Assembly (NCBI GenBank): GCA_017694495.1
Contig: JADIMU010000044.1
Span: 1 to 39,031 of the forward strand
Source: Candidatus Aphodenecus pullistercoris
GTDB lineage: Bacteria; Spirochaetota; Spirochaetia; Sphaerochaetales; Sphaerochaetaceae
Length of the DNA: 39,031 nucleotides
Direction of reading: 5' to 3'
The position numbers and the translations under genes are program-made. The notes below the pieces were generated by a model. That model ran no database searches, was not told the origin of the DNA, and saw only the letters and a list, made by a program, of their open reading frames with translations. This document shows positions 7,680 to 17,980 of the stretch, piece by piece; the stretch's first letter is position 1, and every line of letters starts with the position of its first letter.

Positions 7680-8967
7680 TTGTCACCTCGTCCAGATCCT
7701 TGACCGCCAGGGACTCCTGTGTCCTGGTGTCCTTGAGAAGCCTCTCACCCTTCCAGTTGTAGACCAGGATGAAGGGGATGCTGTTCTTGCCGCTGTAGTC
7801 GTATACGGCCTTCATCTTCTTCACGTTGAAGGGGTAGAGGTCGCACCTGAGGCCCTCCTTCCTGAGGGCACCTGCCCAGGCGACATCCTCGCTGTAGCTT
7901 TTGGCCTTGTCCTCGCTGACGATCAGCAGGTCGGCGCCGGAGCTGGATGCCAGAATGGGGCTGCCGAGCTCCTCGAGGGCCGCAAGCAGACGGTCCAGTC
8001 CGATCGACGAGCCGACGCCGGGCAGCTCCTCCTTCGTGTAGAGGCTTGCCAGGTTGTTGTAGCGGCCGCCGGAGCACACGGAGCCGATCGAGGGCATGGC
8101 GGTGAGGAAGGTCTCGTAGACGATGCCCGTGTAGTAGTCCAGACCGCGCGTGATCGACGGATCGAGGCTGAAGAGGTGGGCGATGCCCTCCTCCTCGAGG
8201 AGGCTGTAGGTCGCCCTGAGGCGGGATGCCGCCGCGCTGGGCTTGCCGATCAGGTCCTCAAGCCGGCCCAGGGTGTCGAGGAAGGACTCGCCCTCCACGA
8301 CTGTGATGAAGGAGAGGATGCGCTCAGCCTTGTCCGGGGAGCCTGTCTCCTCACTGAGGATCCTTGCGACCTCGTCGCGTCCGATCTTGCGCAGCTTGTC
8401 GACGGCGCGCAGCACCTCGACTGAACGCTCGCGCACGCCCAAGGCTTCGAGGAAGTCGTTGAACAGCCCCCTGTGGGCCAGGTGGAAGCGGAAGGCGCCA
8501 TCGTCGCCCTGGAAGATCTCCCTCATGCAATAGGCCATCGTCGAGAGGATCTCGCTGTCGGCGTACTCGTTGTCGACGCCGACGATGTCGAAGTCGCACT
8601 GGTAGAACTCCCTGTAGCGGCCCTTCTGCGGGTTCTCGCCCCTCCACACCTTGTTGATGTGGTAGCGCTTGAAGGGGCGCGAGATCTCGCCCGAGTGGGC
8701 GGCGACGAAGCGGGCGAATGGGACGGTCAGGTCGAAGCGCAACGCGACCTCGCGGCCTCCGTTGTCGGTGAAGTGGAAGATCTGCTTGTCCGTCTCTCCG
8801 CCGCCCTTGCCCAGCAGGACGCTGGTGTACTCGAGGGCCGGTGTGTCGATGGGCGAGAAGCCGTAGAGGGCGAAGATGTCCTCGAGCTTCCTGATCAGCC
8901 TCCGCTTGGGAATCTCCTGGGCGGGAAGCGAGTCCCTGAATCCTTTCAGGACCACTGGATCTATCAT
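7654..8967 (-). CDS. hisS: Histidyl-tRNA synthetase
   Basis: HisRS charges tRNA-His; it is a class II, dimeric cytosolic enzyme. The 437-residue product has class II motif 1 around ALEYTSVLLGKGG, motif 2 with LRFDLTVPFARFVA and YREFYQCDFDIVG, the HisRS-specific TRGLDYYTGIVYE, and motif 3 SIGLDRLLAALEE. The C-terminal anticodon-binding domain follows (ADLLIVSEDKAKSYSEDVAW onward). A good Shine-Dalgarno (AGGAG, ending 8 nt before the ATG at 8967) supports the start. It is first in a hisS-hrpA unit and diverges from valS across 94 bp, so two synthetase genes share an intergenic control region. Confidence 0.95.
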   Translation of the reverse strand: MIDPVVLKGFRDSLPAQEIPKRRLIRKLEDIFALYGFSPIDTPALEYTSVLLGKGGGETDKQIFHFTDNGGREVALRFDLTVPFARFVAAHSGEISRPFKRYHINKVWRGENPQKGRYREFYQCDFDIVGVDNEYADSEILSTMAYCMREIFQGDDGAFRFHLAHRGLFNDFLEALGVRERSVEVLRAVDKLRKIGRDEVARILSEETGSPDKAERILSFITVVEGESFLDTLGRLEDLIGKPSAAASRLRATYSLLEEEGIAHLFSLDPSITRGLDYYTGIVYETFLTAMPSIGSVCSGGRYNNLASLYTKEELPGVGSSIGLDRLLAALEELGSPILASSSGADLLIVSEDKAKSYSEDVAWAGALRKEGLRCDLYPFNVKKMKAVYDYSGKNSIPFILVYNWKGERLLKDTRTQESLAVKDLDEVTSAIKERLH

Positions 8968-9011
8968 GATTGACTCCTGTCTAGGGTGGAAATTGTCACA
9001 TCCGTGTTCTG

Positions 9012-9040
9012 TTGTATTCTTACTTTTCTTCTGCTAATAT
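9012..9040 (+). promoter_or_regulatory. Putative valS promoter
   Basis: TTGTAT (9012-9017) and TAATAT (9035-9040) are separated by 17 nt in the 94-bp gap between divergent hisS and valS. Both hexamers are close to sigma-70 consensus. Transcription would start about 15 nt before the valS ATG at 9062. Confidence 0.5.
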
Positions 9041-9061
9041 TCAAGGCAATTTCCCAAAAGC

Positions 9062-11734
<2,673 letters not shown>

Positions 11735-11757
11735 TCACAATGCAACATTAAAGAAAA

Positions 11758-11790
11758 CTCCCACGGCGCGTTCCGTGGGAGCTTTTTTGT
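11758..11790. terminator. Bidirectional intrinsic terminator between valS and the Hc1-like gene
   Basis: CTCCCACGG (11758-11766) pairs perfectly with CCGTGGGAG (11773-11781) around a 6-nt loop, followed by CTTTTTTG on the plus strand. Read on the minus strand, the hairpin is followed by TTTTCTTT, so it can end both valS and the convergent gene at 11809-11994. Confidence 0.9.
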
Positions 11791-11808
11791 ACATCAGGAC
11801 AAAGGGCC

Positions 11809-11994
11809 TTACTCGGCGTCCTCGGCGCTCTTGGCCTCCTGGATCTCCTTCCTCCTCTCCTTGCAAAGCTTTGCGATCTCGGCAAGGGCCTTCCTGGCTC
11901 TGGCCGCGGAAACCTTGACGCCCTTGGCCTCGAATTTGCCGGATTCCGTCACATAGATCTCGAACTGTTCAACCAGCTGTTCATGCAGATTCAT
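11809..11994 (-). CDS. Histone H1-like (Hc1 family) small basic protein
   Basis: This 61-residue protein has an N-terminal amphipathic segment (MNLHEQLVEQFEIYVTESGK) and the Hc1-type signature VSAARARKALAEIAKLCKER followed by RKEI, rich in Lys, Arg and Ala. The 'RARKA..EI.KLCKE.RK' pattern matches the chlamydial and spirochaete histone H1-like family, whose chlamydial members condense DNA. It is shorter than chlamydial Hc1 (about 125 residues) and lacks a long lysine-rich tail, so I would not assume chromosome-wide condensation. A clear AGGAGA lies 10 nt before the ATG at 11994. The gene stands alone and shares the valS terminator. Confidence 0.7.
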   Translation of the reverse strand: MNLHEQLVEQFEIYVTESGKFEAKGVKVSAARARKALAEIAKLCKERRKEIQEAKSAEDAE

Positions 11995-12190
11995 CTCAAA
12001 ACACTCTCCTTGGAATTGCGTTGTTGCATCCAGAATAGCACATTTTCACCTCGAGGCAAGGGAAAATAGTTGTTCTTGCGAAAAAACATGCTCCTGTGGC
12101 ACCTAGGGGCGAGGATGGAGGAAGGACACATTCCCTTGAAGGAGTCGGTCCACTCCTCCCGCATCATGGCAGATCAACCTCAGCGTCCCA

Positions 12191-12437
12191 TCAGATGAAG
12201 GAGATGGACAGTCTTTTGCCAAGGGCTGCGGCAATCCTTTCCAGTGTCGCCTTCGATCCGGTCGATCTAGGAATGCTTGATTCCTGTCTTCTCGGAAAGC
12301 TGCTTCTGCGTCATGCCAGTCTCAAGCCGCGCTTCGATCATCGAGCGCATGATCTGGGTCTCGGCCTCAAGGGCATCCCACTCTTTCTTGAATTGTGGAT
12401 CTTCCAGATTCTTCTTCAGGTACCTTGCGAAATCCAT
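12191..12437 (-). pseudogene. Broken XRE-family (HigA-like) antitoxin gene
   Basis: From the ATG at 12437 the frame reads MDFARYLKKNLEDPQFKKEW and on to EARLETGMTQKQLSEKTGIK, then HS and an amber stop (12269-12267). The same frame continues IDRIEG, and after a shift the next frame reads SKATLERIAAALGKRLSISF and stops at 12193-12191. Reassembled, it is a full XRE helix-turn-helix antitoxin of about 80 residues: N-terminal helix, HTH with TGMTQKQLSEKTGI, and the closing 'LERIAAALGKRL' helix typical of HigA-type antitoxins. One nonsense and one frameshift lesion are therefore needed. No RelE/HigB-like toxin frame is present in the roughly 145 bp upstream before the ABC genes. GGAAGAAAG before the ATG supports the start. 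Confidence 0.7.
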
Positions 12438-12540
12438 ATCTTTCTTCCAGATGAAGGATAATTCCCAATTGTAAGAAAGCCAACGGGAAATCGTTAGGCC
12501 CGTCAGGCCACAGCATTGTGCCGCTCTGGAAGAGGAGTGC

Positions 12541-12574
12541 GGGAGGAGGGCTCCTCGAACCATCCTCCCTTTTT
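12541..12574 (+). terminator. Plus-strand terminator-like hairpin facing into the ABC operon
   Basis: GGGAGGA (12541-12547) pairs with TCCTCCC (12563-12569), followed directly by TTTTT on the plus strand. No plus-strand gene is upstream. It would block antisense transcripts entering the ABC genes from the decayed antitoxin region, or it may be chance. Confidence 0.35.
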
Positions 12575-12581
12575 CTGACTC

Positions 12582-14315
12582 CTACATCCTCCACCTGGAG
12601 GACTTCAGCTGACGCTCGGCCATCTGGCTGAAGAGGCCCTGTGATGCCATGAGGCTCTCACCTGTGCCTTCCTCGACCTTGCGGCCCTCCTTAAGCACGA
12701 CGATGTGGTCGGCTGCCATTACTGTCCTCAGTCGGTGTGCGACCACAAGCACCGTCCGTCCCTTGAGGAGGCTTGAGAGGGCGGCCTGGATGCGGCTCTC
12801 GTTCTCCGTGTCCAGACTGGCCGTCGCCTCGTCAAGAAGGATGATTGGAGCGTTCTTGAGGATGGCGCGGGCGATCGAGATGCGCTGCCTCTCGCCGCCG
12901 GACAGCGAGGAGCCGTTCTCGCTGAGGACGGTGTCGTAGCCATCCGGAAGGGCGAGGGCGAAGTCGTCGCAGCATGCCAGGCGGGCGGCCTTGAGGACCT
13001 CCTCGTCGCTTGCTCCCGAACGGCCGAGCCTGATGTTCTCCAGGATGGTGCCGTTCATCAGTGTGACGTCCTGGAAGACTGTCGAGATGTCGGCAAGCAG
13101 GGCCTCGGGCTCGACTGATGAGATGTCGACGCCACCTATCCTTATCCTTCCGGCATCCGGGTCCCAGAAGCGGGAGACGAGGCGTGTGGCCGTGCTCTTG
13201 CCGCTGCCGGAAGGTCCGACGAGGGCTGTCACCTCTCCTTCCTTGGCATTCATCGAGAAGTGGGAGAGGGCAGTGCGGCCTGCACTATAGCTGAAGCTCA
13301 CGTCCTCGAAGTCGATGTCGTGGCCAGAGGGCTTGAAGAAGGCCTGGCCACCTTGCACAGGCTCGTCCAGTATGGCCTTGATGCGACCTATCCTGAGCTT
13401 CGTATTGAAGGTCGCTGCGATGTTCTGCAAAAGGCTCTCGATCGGGGTGTAGACGAGGACGGAGGCGAAGGCGAAGCCGATGAAGTCGATGAGTGGCAGA
13501 CTTCCCGCCGCGTAGAGCGTGACGCCGACGATGAGGCAGCTGGCCATGGCGAACTTCAGCATGATGAAGCCCGACGAGACGAAGATGCCGCTTGCAAGCT
13601 CGCTGCCTATCTCGCACCTGACCTGCCTGTCCGCCTTCTTGCGGAAGGCCTTGTCATCGTCCTCCTCCAGCTGGAAGGCGCGGATCTCGACGACGTTCTC
13701 AAGCGTCTGCTGGATGTGTGCGGCGACGGCGAGCTTGGCGCTGATGTTGGCCCTGCCGCATCTGTCCTGGACCCTCTTTCCAAGGATGGGGCAGAGGATT
13801 GCGAGGGGTACGGCCCACAGGGCGGCGATGGCCATCCTCCAGTCGTAGATGAACATCATGAGGGCCACGACCAGGGTCGAGATGGCGCTTGCCGCCATCT
13901 GTGGGATGTAGTGGCTGAACATCTGGTCCAGGTCGGCCGTGTCCGAGCACAGCGCGTTCGTGAGCGTGCTCAGCTCATGGCGGGAGAAGAAGGAGAGGGG
14001 AAGCTTCCTGAGCTTCTCGGCAAGGCGGAGGCGGCGCTCTGTGCTCTCCTCATATGTGTTGATGTACAGCGAAGGGTACTGGAACCAGGCGACGATGTAG
14101 ATGAGGGCGACAGCGACGAGACAGGCGAGGCACAATTGTCCCAGGCAGGCCTGGAAGCTTTCAGGCTGCTCGAGCAGCACCTTGACGGTCAGCAGTGAGA
14201 GCGCGACTGGAAGGAACAGAGTGATGTTCGACAGCGTGCTCAGCAGCGTGGCCTTCACGAGTCCCTTCGCGCCCTTCTCAGTCAGAGCGAACATGTCCAT
14301 GAGTCGGTGTGTCAT
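12582..14315 (-). CDS. ABC transporter, fused permease/ATPase, second subunit of a heterodimer
   Basis: A half-transporter of 577 residues: a six-helix type I exporter membrane domain (about 1-310, with hydrophobic runs such as ITLFLPVALSLLTVKVLL) fused to a nucleotide-binding domain. The ATPase has Walker A GPSGSGKST, signature LSGGERQRISIARAIL, Walker B IILLDEATASLD and H-loop VAHRL, so its sites look competent. The ATG at 14315 overlaps the stop of the preceding ABC gene by 4 bp (ATGA) with GGAGGA before it. The open frame upstream of this ATG is an out-of-phase reading of the neighbour. Paired half-transporters behind a PchR/YbtA-type regulator resemble YbtP-YbtQ and IrtA-IrtB, exporter-fold proteins that take up ferric siderophores. 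Drug or peptide export is the main alternative. Confidence 0.9.
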   Translation of the reverse strand: MTHRLMDMFALTEKGAKGLVKATLLSTLSNITLFLPVALSLLTVKVLLEQPESFQACLGQLCLACLVAVALIYIVAWFQYPSLYINTYEESTERRLRLAEKLRKLPLSFFSRHELSTLTNALCSDTADLDQMFSHYIPQMAASAISTLVVALMMFIYDWRMAIAALWAVPLAILCPILGKRVQDRCGRANISAKLAVAAHIQQTLENVVEIRAFQLEEDDDKAFRKKADRQVRCEIGSELASGIFVSSGFIMLKFAMASCLIVGVTLYAAGSLPLIDFIGFAFASVLVYTPIESLLQNIAATFNTKLRIGRIKAILDEPVQGGQAFFKPSGHDIDFEDVSFSYSAGRTALSHFSMNAKEGEVTALVGPSGSGKSTATRLVSRFWDPDAGRIRIGGVDISSVEPEALLADISTVFQDVTLMNGTILENIRLGRSGASDEEVLKAARLACCDDFALALPDGYDTVLSENGSSLSGGERQRISIARAILKNAPIILLDEATASLDTENESRIQAALSSLLKGRTVLVVAHRLRTVMAADHIVVLKEGRKVEEGTGESLMASQGLFSQMAERQLKSSRWRM

Positions 14316-16075
14316 GCTTCCTCCTTCGAATTGAGCCTCCACTGGGCGGCTTCGTTGTAGTCCTTCCACATCGTCCTGAAGAGGCCTTCCTCCACACTCA
14401 GGCTTCTGAAGTCCCCATCCTGGACGATGCGTCCATGCTCGACGACGAGGATGCGGTCTGCGTCCACTATGCTTGAGAGGCGGTGGGCTATGGTCAGGAC
14501 GGTGCGTCCCTTCGTCAGCTGGCCGATCGCCTTCTGAATCAGGACCTCGTTGTCGGCGTCGGCCCAGGCCGTCGCCTCGTCCAGAATGACGATGGGCGAA
14601 TCCTTGAGTATGGCGCGGGCGAGGGCGATGCGCTGCCTCTCGCCGCCGGACAGCTGGCAACCTGCGTCCGTGATCCTCGTATCGAGCCCCTCGGGCAGCC
14701 TTGCGATGATGTCGTCGCACTGGGCCAGGGAGAGGGCTCTGATGACCTCCTCACGGCTGGCATTTCTGCGTGCCAGCGCGACGTTCTCGTAGAGCGTGCA
14801 CTCGAAGAGGCGGGGGTTCTGGAAGACGATGGAGAGCGAGTCCATCAGTGTGGCGTGGCTCAGCGTCCTCACATCGTGGCCGCCCAGGGTGACACAGCCC
14901 GAGTCGACGTCCCAGAAGCGTCCCGCCAGGAGGGCGATCGTGCTCTTGCCTCCACCGGAGGGCCCGACGAGGGCGGTCAGCTTCCCCTTCTCGAGGGTGA
15001 AGGAAAGGTCGTCGACGGCCTTTCCCTCCCGGCCCGGATAGCTGAAGGAGACGTGGCTGAAGGCCAGTGTGCCGTCCCCTGTGTCCGTGATGGCGCCTTC
15101 CTCCATCTGGCCGACCTCCAGGAGGGATGAGATGCTGTCGACGGCGAGAGTGAGCTTCATGACGGACTCGGATGCGTACATGAGGCGGTACATCAGGCTG
15201 CCGCATGCCGGAGCGAAGATCGAGTAGAAGATGAATGAGCTCAGCGTCCCCATAACATCCCCATCTCCTGCCAGGACGAGGGCGATGGGGATGAGCAGGG
15301 CGAAGGTCGAGTTGATCAGCGTGAGGAAGGCCGTCTGCCCCTTGCGGCAGGAGAGCGCGTACTCCAGCGCCGCGTCGCCGTTGTCCTTGATCGTCTTCCA
15401 GAAGGCCTTGAACGACATGACAGTCTGGTTGAAGGTCTTGAGGACGGGAATCAGGCGGACGTACTCGACCGCCTCGCTCGACATCTTCTCAAGCTCCTTC
15501 TGGTAGCGCATGTAGAATCCCTTGTGGGCACCTCCCATCATGCTTGCCATGGCGAGGATGGAGAGGGCCATTGTCGCCAGACAGGCCAGACCCATGAGGG
15601 GAGAGAAGACGAAGAGGAGGACGATGGCGACGATGGGTGTGAGCACCGAGGCGGCCGTGTCCGCCAGCTTGTGGGCGAGCACGTCCTCCGTGAGCGAGCT
15701 GTTGTAGTCGATCGTCTTGCGCACCTGTCCCGTGCTGTGCGTCATGAACCAGCCCAGGGGCAGCTTCCTGACGTGGTCCAGGGCCATGATGCGGATGTTG
15801 CGCGCCGTGTGGAAGGCCGCGATGTGTGTGCACATCAGTGCGCTGATGTAGCATACTGTGTTGGCGACCGCCGTCCAGAGGGCGGCCCAGCCCCATTTCG
15901 AGGCCCCTCCCTCTGAGCCTGACAGGATTTCGTCCACGCATAGGTAGACGAAGATGTAGGGCATGAGGGCGAGGGCGGCCGAGATGAAGGCCAGGCTGAC
16001 GCCGAAGAGTGTGAGTCCCTTCCAGCGCCCTGACCAGCCAAGGAGCCTTGCCAGGGACCTTTGTTCCTTCTCCAT
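14312..16075 (-). CDS. ABC transporter, fused permease/ATPase, first subunit of a heterodimer
   Basis: A half-transporter of 587 residues beginning MEKEQRSLARLLGWSGRWKG. The exporter-type membrane domain (about 15-310) includes LFGVSLAFISAALALMPYIF and GLACLATMALSILAM. It is joined to an ATPase domain with Walker A GPSGGGKST, signature LSGGERQRIALARAIL, Walker B VILDEATAWAD and H-loop IAHRLSS. The start has a strong GGAGGAG 6 nt upstream. It is coupled to the second subunit by a 4-bp overlap, so the two probably form an obligate heterodimer in the inner membrane. The DtxR-like box at 16086-16104 lies against its ribosome-binding site, pointing to metal-dependent repression of both ABC genes. 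Confidence 0.9.
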   Translation of the reverse strand: MEKEQRSLARLLGWSGRWKGLTLFGVSLAFISAALALMPYIFVYLCVDEILSGSEGGASKWGWAALWTAVANTVCYISALMCTHIAAFHTARNIRIMALDHVRKLPLGWFMTHSTGQVRKTIDYNSSLTEDVLAHKLADTAASVLTPIVAIVLLFVFSPLMGLACLATMALSILAMASMMGGAHKGFYMRYQKELEKMSSEAVEYVRLIPVLKTFNQTVMSFKAFWKTIKDNGDAALEYALSCRKGQTAFLTLINSTFALLIPIALVLAGDGDVMGTLSSFIFYSIFAPACGSLMYRLMYASESVMKLTLAVDSISSLLEVGQMEEGAITDTGDGTLAFSHVSFSYPGREGKAVDDLSFTLEKGKLTALVGPSGGGKSTIALLAGRFWDVDSGCVTLGGHDVRTLSHATLMDSLSIVFQNPRLFECTLYENVALARRNASREEVIRALSLAQCDDIIARLPEGLDTRITDAGCQLSGGERQRIALARAILKDSPIVILDEATAWADADNEVLIQKAIGQLTKGRTVLTIAHRLSSIVDADRILVVEHGRIVQDGDFRSLSVEEGLFRTMWKDYNEAAQWRLNSKEEA

Positions 16076-16085
16076 TTGTCTCCTC

Positions 16086-16104
16086 CTTTGTTAGTCTAAG
16101 CTAA
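16086..16104 (-). promoter_or_regulatory. DtxR/IdeR-like iron box upstream of the ABC pair
   Basis: On the minus strand the 19-mer is TTAGCTTAGACTAACAAAG. It matches the DtxR/IdeR consensus TTAGGTTAGCCTAACCTAA at 14 of 19 positions and has the symmetrical core TTAG-A-CTAA. It sits immediately upstream of the Shine-Dalgarno of the first ABC gene, in the 101-bp gap after the AraC gene. DtxR-family repressors occur in spirochaetes (TroR of Treponema). A repressor there would block transcription of the ABC genes when metal is plentiful. This is a match by eye; no genome-wide background was computed. Confidence 0.5.
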
Positions 16105-16176
16105 CTAGAAGGGATTGTGACACGATCCTCGCCAAATCTCTTAGCACAATGCTGACAGGACTCTGGCGCAGAAGTG

Positions 16177-17100
16177 TCAGCCGGCCACGCTGCGCCGGTA
16201 CTCGGAGGGTGTGAGGCCGTAGAGTCTGCGGAAGGCCGAGGCGAAGCGGCTGTGGTTGGCATAGCCGACGCGGCTTGCAACCTCACCTATGCTCAGCGAG
16301 CTGTCCTCGGCCAGGAGCTGGGCGGCGTGGGACAGGCGCGTCTGGCGGATGAAGAGTCCCAGCGGGAGGCCATAGACGGCCTTGAAGCAGCTCCTGAGCA
16401 ATGTCGACGAGAGGGCGAAGCGGCTTGAGAGCGCCTTGATTCCATCGCCTCCCGCAGGGTGGGAGAGGATGTAGCTGTGGCACTCGCTGACGCGGCGCAG
16501 GGCGAGGGGCGAGAAGTCGCTCTTCCTGTGCCCTTCGGCCCTCAAAAGGAGGATGAGGTCGACGACGGCCAGCCTTGCGGCCATCATGTCGCTCTCGGCG
16601 AGGTCCTCGTCCAGGGCCCTCACAATGCCCTCGCTGCGGCTGTCGTGGTAGATGACGACGCTCTGGCCGGCAGTCTCGAGCGACTTGGCAAGCGCCTCCA
16701 GATCGTCTTTGAGCGAGGGGAGGAAGGCCTTGAGCGAGGCTGCCGCGAGGGCGGGGTCGATCAGGAGGCTGAGGCCCTCGTAGTGGGCCGTGGGCAGGAT
16801 GCTTGTGCCTTCCTCCCTGACGCGGCTCGAGAGGTTGAGCGCCACGTCACCGGAGGCCAGGGCGACTCTGGAGCCGTCAGAGAGGCTGACGAGGTAGCTG
16901 CCCGCAGTGCAATAGTTGACCTGGATCAGGCGGCCTGGAATGTGGCCCGTGTACGAGATGCTCTTCCTCTCGAGTCTGTTGAAGAGTATGTCGATGCCAT
17001 CCAGGATGCGGTAGTGGCGTATGCTCACGCCTTCAGTGCCACCATCGACAAGGTGGTTCCAGTCGACATCGTCCAGGATTGGGATTCTTGCTGTCTCCAT
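16177..17100 (-). CDS. AraC-family transcriptional regulator, PchR/YbtA-like
   Basis: A 307-residue regulator with an unassigned N-terminal sensing domain (about 1-200) and a C-terminal pair of helix-turn-helix motifs. The first HTH is in GIKALSSRFALSSTLLRSCF and the second in SIGEVASRVGYANHSRFASA, followed by FRRLYGLTPSEYRRS, the AraC signature. The middle part (GDVALNLSSRVREEGTSI and HYEGLSLLID) resembles the N-terminal domains of siderophore-responsive PchR and YbtA. It lies just upstream of and codirectional with the ABC pair, as ybtA-type regulators often do. I start at the ATG at 17100 (METARIPIL) with GAGGAC 7 nt upstream; a TTG at 17121 would extend it by seven residues. GTTAGCC in the leader could be half of a metal box, but the other half is not recognisable. 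Confidence 0.85.
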   Translation of the reverse strand: METARIPILDDVDWNHLVDGGTEGVSIRHYRILDGIDILFNRLERKSISYTGHIPGRLIQVNYCTAGSYLVSLSDGSRVALASGDVALNLSSRVREEGTSILPTAHYEGLSLLIDPALAAASLKAFLPSLKDDLEALAKSLETAGQSVVIYHDSRSEGIVRALDEDLAESDMMAARLAVVDLILLLRAEGHRKSDFSPLALRRVSECHSYILSHPAGGDGIKALSSRFALSSTLLRSCFKAVYGLPLGLFIRQTRLSHAAQLLAEDSSLSIGEVASRVGYANHSRFASAFRRLYGLTPSEYRRSVAG

Positions 17101-17152
17101 GAAGTTGTCCTCGGCTAACAATACTACAGAGACAAGCCGGGTGCAAGAGGGC

Positions 17153-17158
17153 TATAAT
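17153..17158 (+). promoter_or_regulatory. recO -10 element, implying a near-leaderless mRNA
   Basis: A perfect TATAAT ends 8 nt before the recO ATG and no Shine-Dalgarno is present between them. The predicted start of transcription is within 1-3 nt of the ATG. The -35 region (AGACAA at about 17130) is poor. Confidence 0.45.
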
Positions 17159-17166
17159 CCTTGTCC

Positions 17167-17916
17167 ATGGACAGGAACGAGAGTGCGCCCGCCATCGTCG
17201 TCAGGAGCGCCCGACAGGGAGAGCGCGACCGCATGCTGACCCTCCTGAGCCCCGTGTGGGGGCTGAGGAGGACTCTGGTCTACGGTGCCCAGAAGAGCCG
17301 CAAGGCGGTCAAGGCCTCCCTCTACATGGAGGCCGTCTTCCACGTCTACAACAACAGGGAGAGGGGACTTGTCAGCCTCGTCGACCTCGATGTCATCGCG
17401 ACGCACGAGGGGGTGCTCTCGAGTCTGGAGGCGAGCTTCGCCGCCAGCCTCATGGCCGAGATCGTCATAGCGGAGAAGGGGGAGGGCCCTCTGGGCTGGT
17501 ACCGCCTGCTCACGGACTGTCTCGATGCGCTCGAAGGCTTCGACTACCGCGCCGTCGCATCGCAGTTCATCCTGCGCGCCCTGGCTCTTGCCGGACACGG
17601 GAGCGACTTCAGGACCTGTCCCGTGTGCGGAGCGGCCTATGGCGAGTCTGAGATTGTCGGCTTCTCGGGCCAGATCCTGGCCCCATGCTGCCAGAAGTGC
17701 GACAGCGAAGGCATGAGCCTCATCCTCCCGCCCAATGCGAGGCGCTACCTCGCAGACAGCCTGGACGTACCCCTCCCGCGTGCCCTCTCCTTCAGGATAA
17801 GTCCCCTCATGCTCACTCGGATCCTCGGCTACCTCGTGCGCCTGTACAGCGCCGAGAGCGGGGCTCTCCTGCGCTCGGCGGACAGCCTGATCGGCCTTGC
17901 AGAGGGCGCCCTGTGA
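17167..17916 (+). CDS. recO: DNA repair protein RecO
   Basis: RecO works with RecR (and RecF) to load RecA on SSB-coated gaps during recombinational repair. The 249-residue product has the N-terminal OB-fold region (about 10-85: AIVVRSARQGERDRMLTLLS, GLRRTLVYGAQKSRKA), a helical core, and a zinc site from Cys151-Cys154 (CPVCG) and Cys175-Cys178 (CQKC), as in zinc-bearing RecO proteins. The length fits the family. The ATG at 17167 is preferred over the TTG at 17161. Upstream is a near-consensus TATAAT but no ribosome-binding site. recJ follows after 64 nt on the same strand, grouping two RecF-pathway genes. Confidence 0.88.
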   Translation: MDRNESAPAIVVRSARQGERDRMLTLLSPVWGLRRTLVYGAQKSRKAVKASLYMEAVFHVYNNRERGLVSLVDLDVIATHEGVLSSLEASFAASLMAEIVIAEKGEGPLGWYRLLTDCLDALEGFDYRAVASQFILRALALAGHGSDFRTCPVCGAAYGESEIVGFSGQILAPCCQKCDSEGMSLILPPNARRYLADSLDVPLPRALSFRISPLMLTRILGYLVRLYSAESGALLRSADSLIGLAEGAL

Positions 17917-17980
17917 CGCTTTCAAGCCACCTGTGCCCTGTGCTAAGATGGCGGATGCACAAGAGACAGGACAAGAAATC

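Noticed and set aside
12096-12461. 121-codon open frame on the plus strand
   Set aside because: It lies opposite the broken XRE gene, whose HTH pattern on the minus strand is convincing; no family resemblance on the plus strand.
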